Shown: in pieces, positions 16,821 through 25,048 of the stretch
How positions within the stretch are numbered: the first letter of the stretch is position 1
How the letters are laid out: each line of letters begins with the position of its first letter
Origin: Rhizobium altiplani
GTDB taxonomy: Bacteria; Pseudomonadota; Alphaproteobacteria; Rhizobiales; Rhizobiaceae
Length of the DNA: 64,000 nt
Reading direction: 5' to 3'
NCBI RefSeq assembly: GCF_001542405.1
Contig: NZ_LNCD01000123.1
Span: 312,501 to 376,500, forward strand
Position numbers and translations under genes: made by a program
Notes under the pieces: generated by a model
What the model was told of the DNA's origin: nothing
Database searches by the model: none
The model's input: only the letters and a program-made list of their open reading frames with translations

Positions 16821-17774
16821 ATGCGTTCAATTCTGTTTGCTGTTGCGGCCACGCTGGCCCTGACCCTTCCTGCCAAGGCCGAAGACGTGACCGTCGCGGT
16901 CACGGCGATCGTCGAGCATCCGGCGCTTGACGCCGCACGCAAGGGTGTCCTCGATGTGCTGACGGCCGCCGGCTACAAGGAAGGCGAGAACCTGAAGTTC
17001 ATGTTCGAGTCGGCCCAGGGCAACCCGGCGACGGCTGCGCAGATCGCCCGCCAGTTCGCCGGCGAGGGCCCGAACGTTATCGTTCCGATCTCCACGCCAT
17101 CAGCGCAAGCTGTCGTTTCCGCAACGCGCGACATTCCGGTTGTCTTCACGGCCGTTTCCGATCCACTCGGCGCCCAGCTCGTCAAGAACATGGACAAGCC
17201 CGGCGGCAACGTCACCGGCCTGTCCGACATGTCGCCGGTTGCCGAGCACGTTGCGCTGATCAAGGAAATCCTGCCGAACGCCAAGACGATCGGCTACCTC
17301 TACAACTCAGGTGAAGCCAACTCGGTATCGCTGCTCGCAGTCCTGAAGACGGAAGCAGAGAAGGCCGGTCTCAAGGTTGTCGAATCCGCCGCCACCAAGT
17401 CCGCCGAAGTGCAGGGCGCTGCTCGCGCGCTCGTCGGACGTGCCGATGCGATCTACGTTCCTACCGACAACACCATCATCTCGGCACTCGAAGGCGCCGT
17501 TGCCGTTGCCGAGGAAGCCAAGCTGCCGCTCTTCACGGCGGATACCGATTCCGTTTCGCGCGGCTCGGTCGCGGCGCTCGGCTTCAACTACTACGATGTC
17601 GGCAAGCAGACGGGCGAAATCGTCGTTCGCATCCTCAAGGGTGAAAACCCGGGCGACATTCCGGTGAAGGTTGCTGCCGGCAGCGACCTGGTAGTCAACA
17701 AGGGTGCAGCCGCCAAGATGGGCGTCACGCTTCCGGAAAGCGTCTTGAAGCGCGCGACGAAGACGATCGACTGA
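16821..17774 (+). CDS. ABC transporter substrate-binding protein (ABC_sub_bind/TrpX-like)
   Basis: 317-residue periplasmic binding protein of the ABC_sub_bind (DUF534) family. The signal peptide is about residues 1-20 (MRSILFAVAATLALTLPAKA), then two Rossmann-like lobes: VAVTAIVEHPALDAARKG, PIGTPSAQAV-like PISTPSAQAV, and later IYVPTDNTI and ALGFNYYDVGKQTGE. Characterised relatives bind tryptophan or other small organic ligands; the ligand here is not deducible. Start ATG 16821 follows GGAGG; the frame extends to 16803. A strong hairpin separates it from the permease gene, as often found where the binding protein is made in excess. Confidence 0.88.
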   Translation: MRSILFAVAATLALTLPAKAEDVTVAVTAIVEHPALDAARKGVLDVLTAAGYKEGENLKFMFESAQGNPATAAQIARQFAGEGPNVIVPISTPSAQAVVSATRDIPVVFTAVSDPLGAQLVKNMDKPGGNVTGLSDMSPVAEHVALIKEILPNAKTIGYLYNSGEANSVSLLAVLKTEAEKAGLKVVESAATKSAEVQGAARALVGRADAIYVPTDNTIISALEGAVAVAEEAKLPLFTADTDSVSRGSVAALGFNYYDVGKQTGEIVVRILKGENPGDIPVKVAAGSDLVVNKGAAAKMGVTLPESVLKRATKTID

Positions 17775-17799
17775 TCGCAGCATATTTGGGAGAAACCAG

Positions 17800-17839
17800 C
17801 CATCCAGCCGCTCCCGTTTAACGCGGGGGCGGCTGATGG
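17800..17839 (+). terminator. Strong hairpin between binding-protein and permease genes
   Basis: The arms 17800-17816 and 17824-17839 form about 15 base pairs (CCATC, AGCCGC, CCCG blocks) with one bulged C and one T-G pair. Loop of 7 nt. It is followed by TATTAAAAACTT, not a clean T-run, suggesting an mRNA-stabilising or partial-termination element. Confidence 0.6.
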
Positions 17840-17896
17840 TATTAAAAACTTGGGTCCGGTAACAGGCGGACGGAGTCAGAAGAAAGGGCATGAGCC

Positions 17897-18778
17897 TTGA
17901 GTCAGATCGCATTCTGGGGAGCCGTGGAGCTGGGGCTGGTTTATGCCTTCGTGGCGCTCGGCGTTTACCTCGCATTTCGTGTGCTGGATTTTCCGGATCT
18001 GACGGTTGACGGCTCCTTTCCTCTCGGTGCTGCCGTAACGGCGGTGTTGATCATCGCTGGCGTCAATGCCTGGCTTGCTGCGCTTATCGCCATGGTCGCG
18101 GGTGCTGCGGCAGGTCTCGTTACCGCGATGCTCAATGTGCGGTTCAAGATCCTCAACCTGCTTGCGTCGATCCTGACGATGATCGCGCTGTTCTCGGTCA
18201 ACCTGCGCGTCATGGGCAAGCCCAACGTCGCGCTGATCAATGCGGATACGATGATCAGCCCGTTCTTCGGCCATGGCCTGCGGGATTTCTATGTTCGACC
18301 GCTCTTCGTCGGCGTTCTTGTGGTGGTTGCCGTGATCGTCGTTTGGCGCTTCCTTGAAAGCGACTCGGGTCTGGCGATGCGCGCGACGGGTGCGAATGCT
18401 CGCATGGCGCGCGCGCAGGGCGTCGACACAAGCCGGCAGATCTATCTCGGCATGGCGATCTCGAATGCGCTGGTTGCCTTCGGTGGCGCGCTCTTCGCGC
18501 AAACCAACGGTTTTGCGGACGTTACTTCGGGCGTTGGAACGATCGTCGTCGGTCTTGCGGCTGTCATCATCGGCGAAACGCTGCTCGGTCGTCGTGGCCT
18601 GCTGATCGCGCTGGTCGGTTGCGTGCTCGGCTCCATCCTCTACCGTATCGCCATCCAGCTGGCACTCTCGACCGATGTCATCGGGCTGCAGGCGTCGGAC
18701 CTTAATTTCGTGACGGCCGTTCTGGTTACAATAGCGCTTATTCTTCCCCGTCTTCGCCGCGGAGGTGCCGCATCGTGA
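17897..18778 (+). CDS. ABC transporter permease (LivH/BPD_transp_2-type)
   Basis: 293-residue membrane subunit with about eight to nine hydrophobic segments. It resembles the branched-chain amino-acid/TrpY type permeases: VELGLVYAFVALGVYLAFRVLDFPDLTVDGSF at the start and GLAAVIIGETLLGRRG in the cytoplasmic loop that contacts the ATPase. The start is a TTG at 17897 (MSQIAFWGAVELG); the ATG at 17890 is in another frame, and a GTG at 17924 could be internal. Its stop overlaps the GTG start of the ATPase gene (GTGA). Works with the neighbouring binding protein and ATPase; substrate unknown. Confidence 0.87.
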   Translation: MSQIAFWGAVELGLVYAFVALGVYLAFRVLDFPDLTVDGSFPLGAAVTAVLIIAGVNAWLAALIAMVAGAAAGLVTAMLNVRFKILNLLASILTMIALFSVNLRVMGKPNVALINADTMISPFFGHGLRDFYVRPLFVGVLVVVAVIVVWRFLESDSGLAMRATGANARMARAQGVDTSRQIYLGMAISNALVAFGGALFAQTNGFADVTSGVGTIVVGLAAVIIGETLLGRRGLLIALVGCVLGSILYRIAIQLALSTDVIGLQASDLNFVTAVLVTIALILPRLRRGGAAS

Positions 18779-19569
18779 TCACGCTCAAGGACATCAAGGT
18801 CGTCTTCGGCAAGGGCACGCCGCTGCAGAAACAGGCGCTGAACGGCGTCAGCCTGACCATCGAGGAAGGTTCGTTCGTCACCGTTATCGGTTCGAACGGC
18901 GCCGGCAAATCGACGCTGCTTGGCGTTCTTGCCGGTGATGTTCTCGCGAGCGAAGGCCAGGTTCTCATTGGCCATAACGATGTCACGCGCAAATCGACGG
19001 CCGCTCGCGCGGGCCTCGTTGCCCGTGTCTTCCAGGATCCGTTGACGGGAAGCTGCGGCTCGCTGTCGATCGAGGAAAATCTTGCGCTTGCGGCGCGTCG
19101 TGGTGAAAGGCGCGGGCTCGTATCAGCGCTCGGTCCGAAGCGGCGCGAACATTTCCGCGATCGGATTGCCGAGCTCAATCTCGGTCTCGAGAATCGGATG
19201 CGGGACCGCATGGACCTGCTATCGGGTGGTCAGCGTCAGGCGGTGTCGCTTGTGATGGCGACGCTTGCCGGCTCCGAAGTGCTGCTGCTCGACGAGCATA
19301 CGGCAGCGCTCGACCCTGGCATGGCAGAGTTCGTCATGGGCCTCACGCAGAAGATCGTCTCGGAGCGCAAGCTGACGACGCTGATGGTCACGCACTCCAT
19401 GCGGCAGGCGCTCGATTATGGTCACCGGACGATCATGCTGCATGGTGGCGAGATCGTTCTCGACGTCAGCGGCGACAGCCGCAAGACGCTGCAGGTCGAA
19501 GACCTGATCGCGATGTTCCGCAAGATGCGCGGCCAGACCCTGGACGATGACGCGCTGCTGATCGGCTGA
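18775..19569 (+). CDS. ABC transporter ATP-binding protein (LivF/TrpZ-type)
   Basis: 264-residue ATPase completing the uptake system. Walker A GSNGAGKST near residue 41, Q-loop VFQDPLTGSCGSLSIEEN, signature LSGGQRQAVSLVMATL, Walker B LLLDEHTAALDP (His in place of the common Pro after DE, a variant seen in this transporter subgroup) and H-loop VTHSMRQALDYG. GTG start at 18775 overlapping the permease stop by 4 bp indicates coupling. Followed by a 9-bp hairpin before the convergent LysE gene. Confidence 0.9.
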   Translation: MITLKDIKVVFGKGTPLQKQALNGVSLTIEEGSFVTVIGSNGAGKSTLLGVLAGDVLASEGQVLIGHNDVTRKSTAARAGLVARVFQDPLTGSCGSLSIEENLALAARRGERRGLVSALGPKRREHFRDRIAELNLGLENRMRDRMDLLSGGQRQAVSLVMATLAGSEVLLLDEHTAALDPGMAEFVMGLTQKIVSERKLTTLMVTHSMRQALDYGHRTIMLHGGEIVLDVSGDSRKTLQVEDLIAMFRKMRGQTLDDDALLIG

Positions 19570-19582
19570 GGATAGACAGCTT

Positions 19583-19604
19583 CCGGGAAGCCAGAGCTTC
19601 CCGG
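19583..19604. terminator. Hairpin between convergent genes
   Basis: A perfect 9-bp stem, CCGGGAAGC (19583-19591) with GCTTCCCGG (19596-19604), closes on a 4-nt loop in the 42 bp between two convergent genes. No T-run on either side; a plausible bidirectional end or transcript-protecting hairpin. Confidence 0.6.
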
Positions 19605-19611
19605 CGATCGC

Positions 19612-20253
19612 TTACCGCGCCTGCGTCAGCAGGATTTTTGCCGCGAAGACGGAGAAGACACCGGCGAAGGTAAAGTCCATGCCGCGCAATACTTTCTTGT
19701 TGGTCTGCAGCCAGCCGGCGAGCCAGTCGGCCGCGAAGACCACGGCCGCGTTGACAGGCATGCCGATCAGGATGAAGCAGAAGCCGAGAAACAGCAGCTT
19801 CTGCGTCACCGTCGGATCGCCGGCGCTGACGAACTGCGGCAGGAACGTCATGAAGAAGATAATGACCTTCGGGTTCAGGAGGTTGACCCAGAAGCCCGAG
19901 GAAACGTTGGCGAGCGGCGTGCCCTTTGCCGTTTCGACCTTGTTGACCGAAAACTTCGAGCCGAAGCGGATCGCCTGGACGGCGAGCCACAGGAGATAGG
20001 CAGCGCCTCCGGTCTTCAGGATCAGGAAGGCTGTCGGCGACGCGGTGATCAGTGCCGAAACGCCAAAGGCGACCAGCATGGTGTGAACGACGATACCGAG
20101 GCTCGTACCGAGAACGACGAACAGCGCAGCCTTCTTGCCCTGCGCCAGTGCGCGGCTGATGGACAGCGTCATGTCGGGGCCGGGCGTCGCAGCGAGCAGC
20201 AGGGTCGCGGCTGCAAAGGCGAGAAGGGTCGGAAAGCTGGGCAGGAAGCTCAT
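19612..20253 (-). CDS. LysE/RhtB family amino-acid exporter
   Basis: 213-residue inner-membrane translocator. The signature LLLAATPGPDMTLSISRALAQGKKAAL near residues 18-44 and the later GFWVNLLNPKVIIFFMTFLPQFV are diagnostic of the LysE/RhtB superfamily, which exports amino acids or homoserine lactone-type metabolites. Six hydrophobic segments. The substrate cannot be read from sequence. Upstream, a perfect 13-bp inverted repeat ends only 8 bp before its ATG, so translation or read-through from the upstream dehydrogenase gene may be controlled. Confidence 0.9.
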   Translation of the reverse strand: MSFLPSFPTLLAFAAATLLLAATPGPDMTLSISRALAQGKKAALFVVLGTSLGIVVHTMLVAFGVSALITASPTAFLILKTGGAAYLLWLAVQAIRFGSKFSVNKVETAKGTPLANVSSGFWVNLLNPKVIIFFMTFLPQFVSAGDPTVTQKLLFLGFCFILIGMPVNAAVVFAADWLAGWLQTNKKVLRGMDFTFAGVFSVFAAKILLTQAR

Positions 20254-20261
20254 GGTACACT

Positions 20262-20304
20262 CTGAAAGCCGGATGAAAGCTTAGCCGTCATATCCGGCTT
20301 TCAG
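20262..20304 (-). promoter_or_regulatory. 13-bp perfect inverted repeat ahead of the LysE-type gene
   Basis: CTGAAAGCCGGAT (20262-20274) is the exact reverse complement of 20292-20304, with a 17-nt loop. On the minus strand it lies between the dehydrogenase stop (20335) and the exporter ATG (20253), overlapping where a ribosome-binding site would be. No T-run follows, so it is not a canonical terminator. Confidence 0.65.
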
Positions 20305-20334
20305 AAAATGTCTAATCAAACCTTCTAATACGAC

Positions 20335-21189
20335 CTATTCCTTGCGTTCGAGATAGGCCTTGAACTTGTCGGCATAATCCTTGTGCCAGCGCGACAGCGG
20401 TGGGCGGTTCTCGATGATGTCGCCCATCGCCCAGGCCATGCGGCGTTCGTCCACGGGACGGGCGACGTCGTTGTCGGGGCAGAGGATGTAGAAGTCGCCG
20501 CGTTCCAGGCTTTTGATCATGAAATCGACAGTCTGTTCCGGCGTCCATGCGGCAGCCGGCTTTTCGGCGCGATCGCCCATGGTGAGGCCAGTAAAGACGA
20601 AGCCGGGGATCAATAGATGAGCGGAGATCTTCGAGCCCTCGGTATTGCGCAGTTCATGTTCGAGCGCTTCGGTGAACACTTTCACACCGGCCTTCGAAAC
20701 ATTGTAGGCCGGGTTGCCGGGCGGCGTGGTGATGCCCTGCTTGGAACCGGTGTTGATGATCAGGCCCGGTTCACCATGCGCGAGCATGTGCTGGCCGAAG
20801 GTGCGTGTGCCGTTGATGACGCCCAGCAGGTTGACGCCGAGAAGGCTGTCCCAATCGGCCTGGGCGCTGAAGATCGACGTCTCGGGCCCAATGCCGGCAT
20901 TGTTCATGAGGACATGCACGCGACCGAAGCGCTGGATCACCGTCCGTTCAAGTGCTTCAAGAGAGTCTTTTTGCGCTACGTCGGTCTCGACGGCGAGCAC
21001 ATGCTCTTCGCCTGATATCGATTTCAGTTCCTTCGCAGCCTCCGCCAGCCGGTCGCCGCCGAGATCGGCAATGGCAACGCTCATGCCCGCCCGGGCAAAG
21101 TGCTTCGCCGCTGCTAGGCCGATGCCAGAGGCACCGCCCGTGATGACGGCAACATTGGATTTCTTGATGATGTCTTGGATTCTTGTCAC
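20335..21189 (-). CDS. Short-chain dehydrogenase/reductase (SDR)
   Basis: 284-residue classical SDR. The cofactor loop TGGASGIG is near residues 17-24, ADLGG ends strand 2 (Asp after strand 2 suggests NAD(H) preference), NNAG is near residue 95, and the catalytic Ser (INTGSKQG) and YNVSKAG (Tyr-x3-Lys) are intact. The C-terminus is longer than the minimal SDR, with a substrate-cap region around [20 protein letters not shown]. Substrate unknown. Possibly co-transcribed with the downstream LysE-type exporter. Confidence 0.9.
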   Translation of the reverse strand: MTRIQDIIKKSNVAVITGGASGIGLAAAKHFARAGMSVAIADLGGDRLAEAAKELKSISGEEHVLAVETDVAQKDSLEALERTVIQRFGRVHVLMNNAGIGPETSIFSAQADWDSLLGVNLLGVINGTRTFGQHMLAHGEPGLIINTGSKQGITTPPGNPAYNVSKAGVKVFTEALEHELRNTEGSKISAHLLIPGFVFTGLTMGDRAEKPAAAWTPEQTVDFMIKSLERGDFYILCPDNDVARPVDERRMAWAMGDIIENRPPLSRWHKDYADKFKAYLERKE

Positions 21190-21376
21190 GGCCAGCCTCT
21201 CCTCAGCATTGTCAGGACGATGGCAGATATGGGTTGCGCTTCCGGCCTGTCAAACACTATCCGAGCTGCCCATGGTCGCCGTTGCCCTTGCGTCCTGCGC
21301 CGATCTCGCTAAAAGTGCCGAGCCATACCGGGCTTGGCGGGCTTGCCGCCGCCCTTTTGCAACGGACCTCATCATC

Positions 21377-22600
21377 ATGGCATCGCACAAAGACGTAAAG
21401 AAAGTCGTCCTCGCCTATTCGGGCGGCCTCGACACCTCGATCATCCTGAAGTGGCTGCAGACCGAGCTCGGCGCAGAAGTCGTGACCTTCACCGCCGACC
21501 TCGGCCAGGGCGAAGAGCTGGAGCCAGCCCGCAAGAAGGCCGAGATGCTCGGCATCAAGGAAATCTACATCGAGGACGTGCGCGAAGAGTTCGTCAAAGA
21601 CTTCGTGTTCCCGATGTTCCGCGCCAATGCCGTCTATGAGGGCGTCTACCTGCTCGGCACCTCGATCGCCCGTCCGCTGATCTCCAAGCACCTGATCGAC
21701 ATTGCCCGCAAGACCGGCGCCGATGCGATCGCGCATGGTGCAACGGGCAAGGGCAACGACCAGGTTCGTTTCGAACTTTCCGCCTATGCGTTGAACCCCG
21801 ATATCAAGATCATCGCACCGTGGCGCGACTGGTCGTTCAAGAGCCGCACCGATCTGCTGGCCTTTGCCGAAGCACACCAGATCCCGGTTGCCAAGGACAA
21901 GAAGGGCGAAGCGCCGTTCTCCGTCGACGCCAACCTGTTGCACTCCTCATCCGAGGGCAAGGTTCTGGAAGATCCGGCACAGGAAGCGCCTGAATACGTG
22001 CACATGCGCACGATTTCTCCGGAAGCGGCTCCTGACAAGGCGACCACCATCAAGGTCGGCTTCGAAAAGGGTGATGCCGTTTCGATCAACGGCGTACGCA
22101 TGAGCCCGGCAACGCTGCTCGCAGCGCTCAACAATTACGGTCGCGACAACGGCATCGGTCGCCTCGACCTCGTGGAAAACCGCTTCGTCGGCATGAAGTC
22201 GCGCGGCGTTTACGAGACGCCCGGCGGCACGATCCTGCTTGCCGCGCACCGCGCCATCGAATCCATCACGCTCGACCGCGGTGCCGCGCACCTCAAGGAC
22301 GAGCTGATGCCGCGCTACGCCGAGCTCATCTACTACGGCTTCTGGTTCTCGCCGGAGCGCGAGATGCTGCAGGCGCTGATCGACAAGAGCCAGGAGCATG
22401 TCGAAGGCGAAGTGACGCTGAAGCTCTACAAGGGCAACGTCATGGTTACTGGCCGCGAGAGCCCGAAGTCGCTCTATTCCGACAAGCTGGTTACTTTCGA
22501 GGACGACCAGGGCGCCTACGACCAGAAGGATGCAGCCGGCTTCATCAAGCTCAACGCGCTGCGCCTGCGCACGCTCGCCAAGCGCAATCTCTCGAAGTGA
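21377..22600 (+). CDS. argG: Argininosuccinate synthase
   Basis: 407-residue enzyme joining citrulline and aspartate with ATP in arginine biosynthesis. The N-type ATP pyrophosphatase loop [15 protein letters not shown] begins near residue 12; citrulline/aspartate-binding segments [14 protein letters not shown] and [14 protein letters not shown] follow. The frame is open far upstream to 20714, but that is antisense to the dehydrogenase gene; ATG 21377 ([17 protein letters not shown]) gives the standard length. Single gene with its own terminator. Confidence 0.97.
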   Translation: MASHKDVKKVVLAYSGGLDTSIILKWLQTELGAEVVTFTADLGQGEELEPARKKAEMLGIKEIYIEDVREEFVKDFVFPMFRANAVYEGVYLLGTSIARPLISKHLIDIARKTGADAIAHGATGKGNDQVRFELSAYALNPDIKIIAPWRDWSFKSRTDLLAFAEAHQIPVAKDKKGEAPFSVDANLLHSSSEGKVLEDPAQEAPEYVHMRTISPEAAPDKATTIKVGFEKGDAVSINGVRMSPATLLAALNNYGRDNGIGRLDLVENRFVGMKSRGVYETPGGTILLAAHRAIESITLDRGAAHLKDELMPRYAELIYYGFWFSPEREMLQALIDKSQEHVEGEVTLKLYKGNVMVTGRESPKSLYSDKLVTFEDDQGAYDQKDAAGFIKLNALRLRTLAKRNLSK

Positions 22601-22624
22601 TCGCGAGCAGCTTGCAAGAGATCG

Positions 22625-22652
22625 AAGGCCCGCCTCGTGCGGGCCTTCCGCT
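22625..22652 (+). terminator. Terminator after argG
   Basis: Perfect 9-bp stem AAGGCCCGC/GCGGGCCTT (22625-22633 with 22639-22647) with a 5-nt loop. It starts 25 bp after the argG stop. The T-run is modest (CCGCTTGTT). Confidence 0.8.
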
Positions 22653-22680
22653 TGTTGACAAAGCCTTATGCCCCACCCGT

Positions 22681-22792
22681 CGTCACCCCGGCCGACGAGC
22701 CGAGGTCCAGCACGCGCAAGTCTTTTCGCGCAACAGGCCTTTCGCACCGCAGACGCGGTGCCGCTGGATGCCGGCTCAAGGCCGGCATGACG
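22681..22792. repeat. RIME-like intergenic mosaic palindromic element
   Basis: Two inverted, diverged copies of a 30-bp palindromic unit flank a centre. The left copy begins CGTCACCCCGGCC; the right copy, read on the minus strand, begins CGTCATGCCGGCC; both end near TCCAGC. The right unit folds as ATGCCGGC/GCCGGCAT (22768-22775 with 22781-22788). The centre has a third hairpin, GCACCGC/GCGGTGC (22744-22750 with 22755-22761). This matches the style of the short palindromic mosaic repeats common between genes in Rhizobiales. Confidence 0.7.
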
Positions 22793-22861
22793 GATAAAAC
22801 GATCGTTCCGCAAAAAAGAACACGTCCTCATCAGTCTGAAGGCCCGTCGTGCGGACACTTT

Positions 22862-24082
22862 TCATTCGCACGACGTGGCGTGAGGGAGCTTTGCTGCCTG
22901 CCGCGACGCGCGCACGAACCAGACGTAGCTCATGATCGAAATCAGCGACATGATCGGGATCACCGTTCCGAAGGCGAGCAGCGGCATGCCGATCAGCGAA
23001 CCGGCGACGCCGCCGGCAAAGCCACCACCCATCTGAATAAAGCCCATCATCGCGGATGCCGAGCCGGCGATATGCGGGAAGGGGTAGAGGCCCGAGGTCG
23101 TCATATGCGGCGTCAGGAACGCCAGTCCGAAGGCCAGGAACGCGATCGGCCCCATGATCGAGAGATAGGAGGGCGTGACGAAATGGACTGACAGAGCGAT
23201 CATGATGCCGGCGAGCCCGAGCAGGCCAAGCCCGACGCGCACGGAGCCGTCGCCGCCCAAGCGTGGCGCCGCGTAGCGCAGGCAGACGGATCCGAGGAAG
23301 TAGGAACCCGACTGCATCAGCATGCCCAAGCCGAAGGCGGTCGGCGACAGACCGACGACCTTGATGAGGATGAATGGCAGCAGTGTCGCCTGCGCGTAGA
23401 GTGCGCCGATCGAACCGCCGAGGACGAGCGAGGCGGAGACAAAGCGACTTTCGCGCGCAAGCTCCAGGTAGGCGCGAAGCAGCGGAACCGGGAGCGCGCG
23501 GCGCGGATCCGGCACGCTCGTCTCGAACATGAAGACGATCACGCCAAAACAGATCAGCAGTCCGAAGCCGATCAGCAGGAAGAAGACCGACTGCCAGCCG
23601 AAGGCAGCGAGTGCCAATCCGCCGATCGTCGGCGCCGCCGCCGGTCCGATGGCGATCATGATGCCGATCAGGTTCATGATGCGGGAGGCTTCGGTGCCGG
23701 TGAACTGGTCACGGACGATGGCGCGCGCCACCGTAATCCCGACAGACGCACCAATGCCCTGGATCAGCCGGCCGGCAAGCAGCCATTCGATGCCGGGCGC
23801 AAAGGCGGCAAGCAGGCTGCCGATCACATAGATACCGATGAACAGCAGCGTCGCCGCGCGTCGGCCGAAAGCATCCGAGAGCGGACCGGCAAGCAGTTGC
23901 GCAACCGAGAAGCCGGCGAAATAGACTGACAGCGTCAGCTTGATCGCCGAGTCGGATGTCTGGAACGCATGGACGAGCTCCGGCATTGCCGGCGTATAGA
24001 TCGACATCGAGATCGGGCCGATGGTTGCGAGAAGCGCGCCGAGCATGCTCGTTCGCCGTTCGCTCATCCTGAATGGGGGCAT
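22862..24082 (-). CDS. MFS multidrug efflux transporter, Bcr/CflA family
   Basis: 406-residue major facilitator with 12 hydrophobic segments. Conserved motif A GPLSDAFGRRAA lies between helices 2 and 3 near residues 65-76; motif C-like GIMIAIGPAAAPTIGG in helix 5 marks a drug:H+ antiporter (DHA1) of the Bcr/CflA group (bicyclomycin, chloramphenicol-type export). Start could be ATG 24082 (MPPFRMSERR) or the internal Met at residue 6. Monocistronic; the preceding region also serves the divergent LysE-type gene. Confidence 0.9.
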   Translation of the reverse strand: MPPFRMSERRTSMLGALLATIGPISMSIYTPAMPELVHAFQTSDSAIKLTLSVYFAGFSVAQLLAGPLSDAFGRRAATLLFIGIYVIGSLLAAFAPGIEWLLAGRLIQGIGASVGITVARAIVRDQFTGTEASRIMNLIGIMIAIGPAAAPTIGGLALAAFGWQSVFFLLIGFGLLICFGVIVFMFETSVPDPRRALPVPLLRAYLELARESRFVSASLVLGGSIGALYAQATLLPFILIKVVGLSPTAFGLGMLMQSGSYFLGSVCLRYAAPRLGGDGSVRVGLGLLGLAGIMIALSVHFVTPSYLSIMGPIAFLAFGLAFLTPHMTTSGLYPFPHIAGSASAMMGFIQMGGGFAGGVAGSLIGMPLLAFGTVIPIMSLISIMSYVWFVRASRQAAKLPHATSCE

Positions 24083-24248
24083 AGGGGTACTCGGTTCTAG
24101 TGACTTGCGCGGTCAGCGCGAAGGCTGCGGCTTTTCTTCTGTCGGAAGCTGCGTGATCCGGCAATTCAAAAATCTCATGGGTTGCCATCATGGCTTGACG
24201 CCCTTCGATTGGCGCATAAGCTGCGGCTGTCCTTTCCGGAGTTTCTCG

Positions 24249-24890
24249 ATGACGCAATCCTTGCTCGCGGGCGCCTTTCTGGCAGCCCTTCTCTACGTGC
24301 TCATTCCAGGGCCTGCCTTCCTGGCGCTGCTCGGCATCGGCGCGGGGCAGGGGCGCCGGGCAGGCGCCTTGTTCGTTAGCGGTCACCTGGTCGGCGACCT
24401 ACTGTGGGCATCGCTGGCGTTGATCGCGATCATCGGGGCGAAGACGATTGGCACCTTTGTCTTCGACGCGCTCGGTCTTCTCTGCGGTTTCTACCTTGCC
24501 TGGATCGGCTGGAATGCCGTGCGGGCAAAGCCGAAGGGTGACGGGCGGGCCTTGATGGTGGTGGAGCGGCCGTTCCGTCGCGGCCTGATCTTCGGGGTGA
24601 CCAATCCCAAGGGATATCCTGTGGCACTGGCGACGTTTACTGCCCTTGTTGCTGGCTCGGCGAGCGCATTGCAGTTTCATACGTTGCCGCTCCTGCTCGC
24701 CGTTTCGTTCCTGGGCTTCATCGTTGCCGACATGATCCTGGTCACGATTATCGGTGCCGGCACGGTGCGGCGTTTCTATCGCTCGCACGAGCGGCTGATC
24801 GTCCGTTGCTCCGGCGTGCTGTTCATGGGTTTTGCCGTGCAGGCACTCTGGCATGCGACGCCGGGCCTACTCGGTTGGCGGAAGGCCTGA
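24249..24890 (+). CDS. LysE family translocator
   Basis: 213-residue exporter of the LysE/RhtB superfamily, distinct from the one at 19.6-20.3 kb. Family features are LLYVLIPGPAFLALLGIGAGQGRRAGA near residues 15-41 and FRRGLIFGVTNPKGYPVALATFTAL, with about six hydrophobic segments. Start at ATG 24249 (MTQSLLAGAFLAALL); the frame opens at 24021 but would overlap the divergent efflux-pump gene. Substrate unknown. Confidence 0.87.
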   Translation: MTQSLLAGAFLAALLYVLIPGPAFLALLGIGAGQGRRAGALFVSGHLVGDLLWASLALIAIIGAKTIGTFVFDALGLLCGFYLAWIGWNAVRAKPKGDGRALMVVERPFRRGLIFGVTNPKGYPVALATFTALVAGSASALQFHTLPLLLAVSFLGFIVADMILVTIIGAGTVRRFYRSHERLIVRCSGVLFMGFAVQALWHATPGLLGWRKA

Positions 24891-25048
24891 GATCGCGCGT
24901 GGATTGCTTCAATCCCTAGCGATTGGTTGATTCTCTTGCCGTGAACTTTTCGCAGTCGGGCGCGGGACGTGCGTCCGATCGGCAATACCAATTGCGAACG
25001 TGCCTCCCTATATTGCCTGTTCAGTTGCCTGCCACAGAGGATCTTCGC

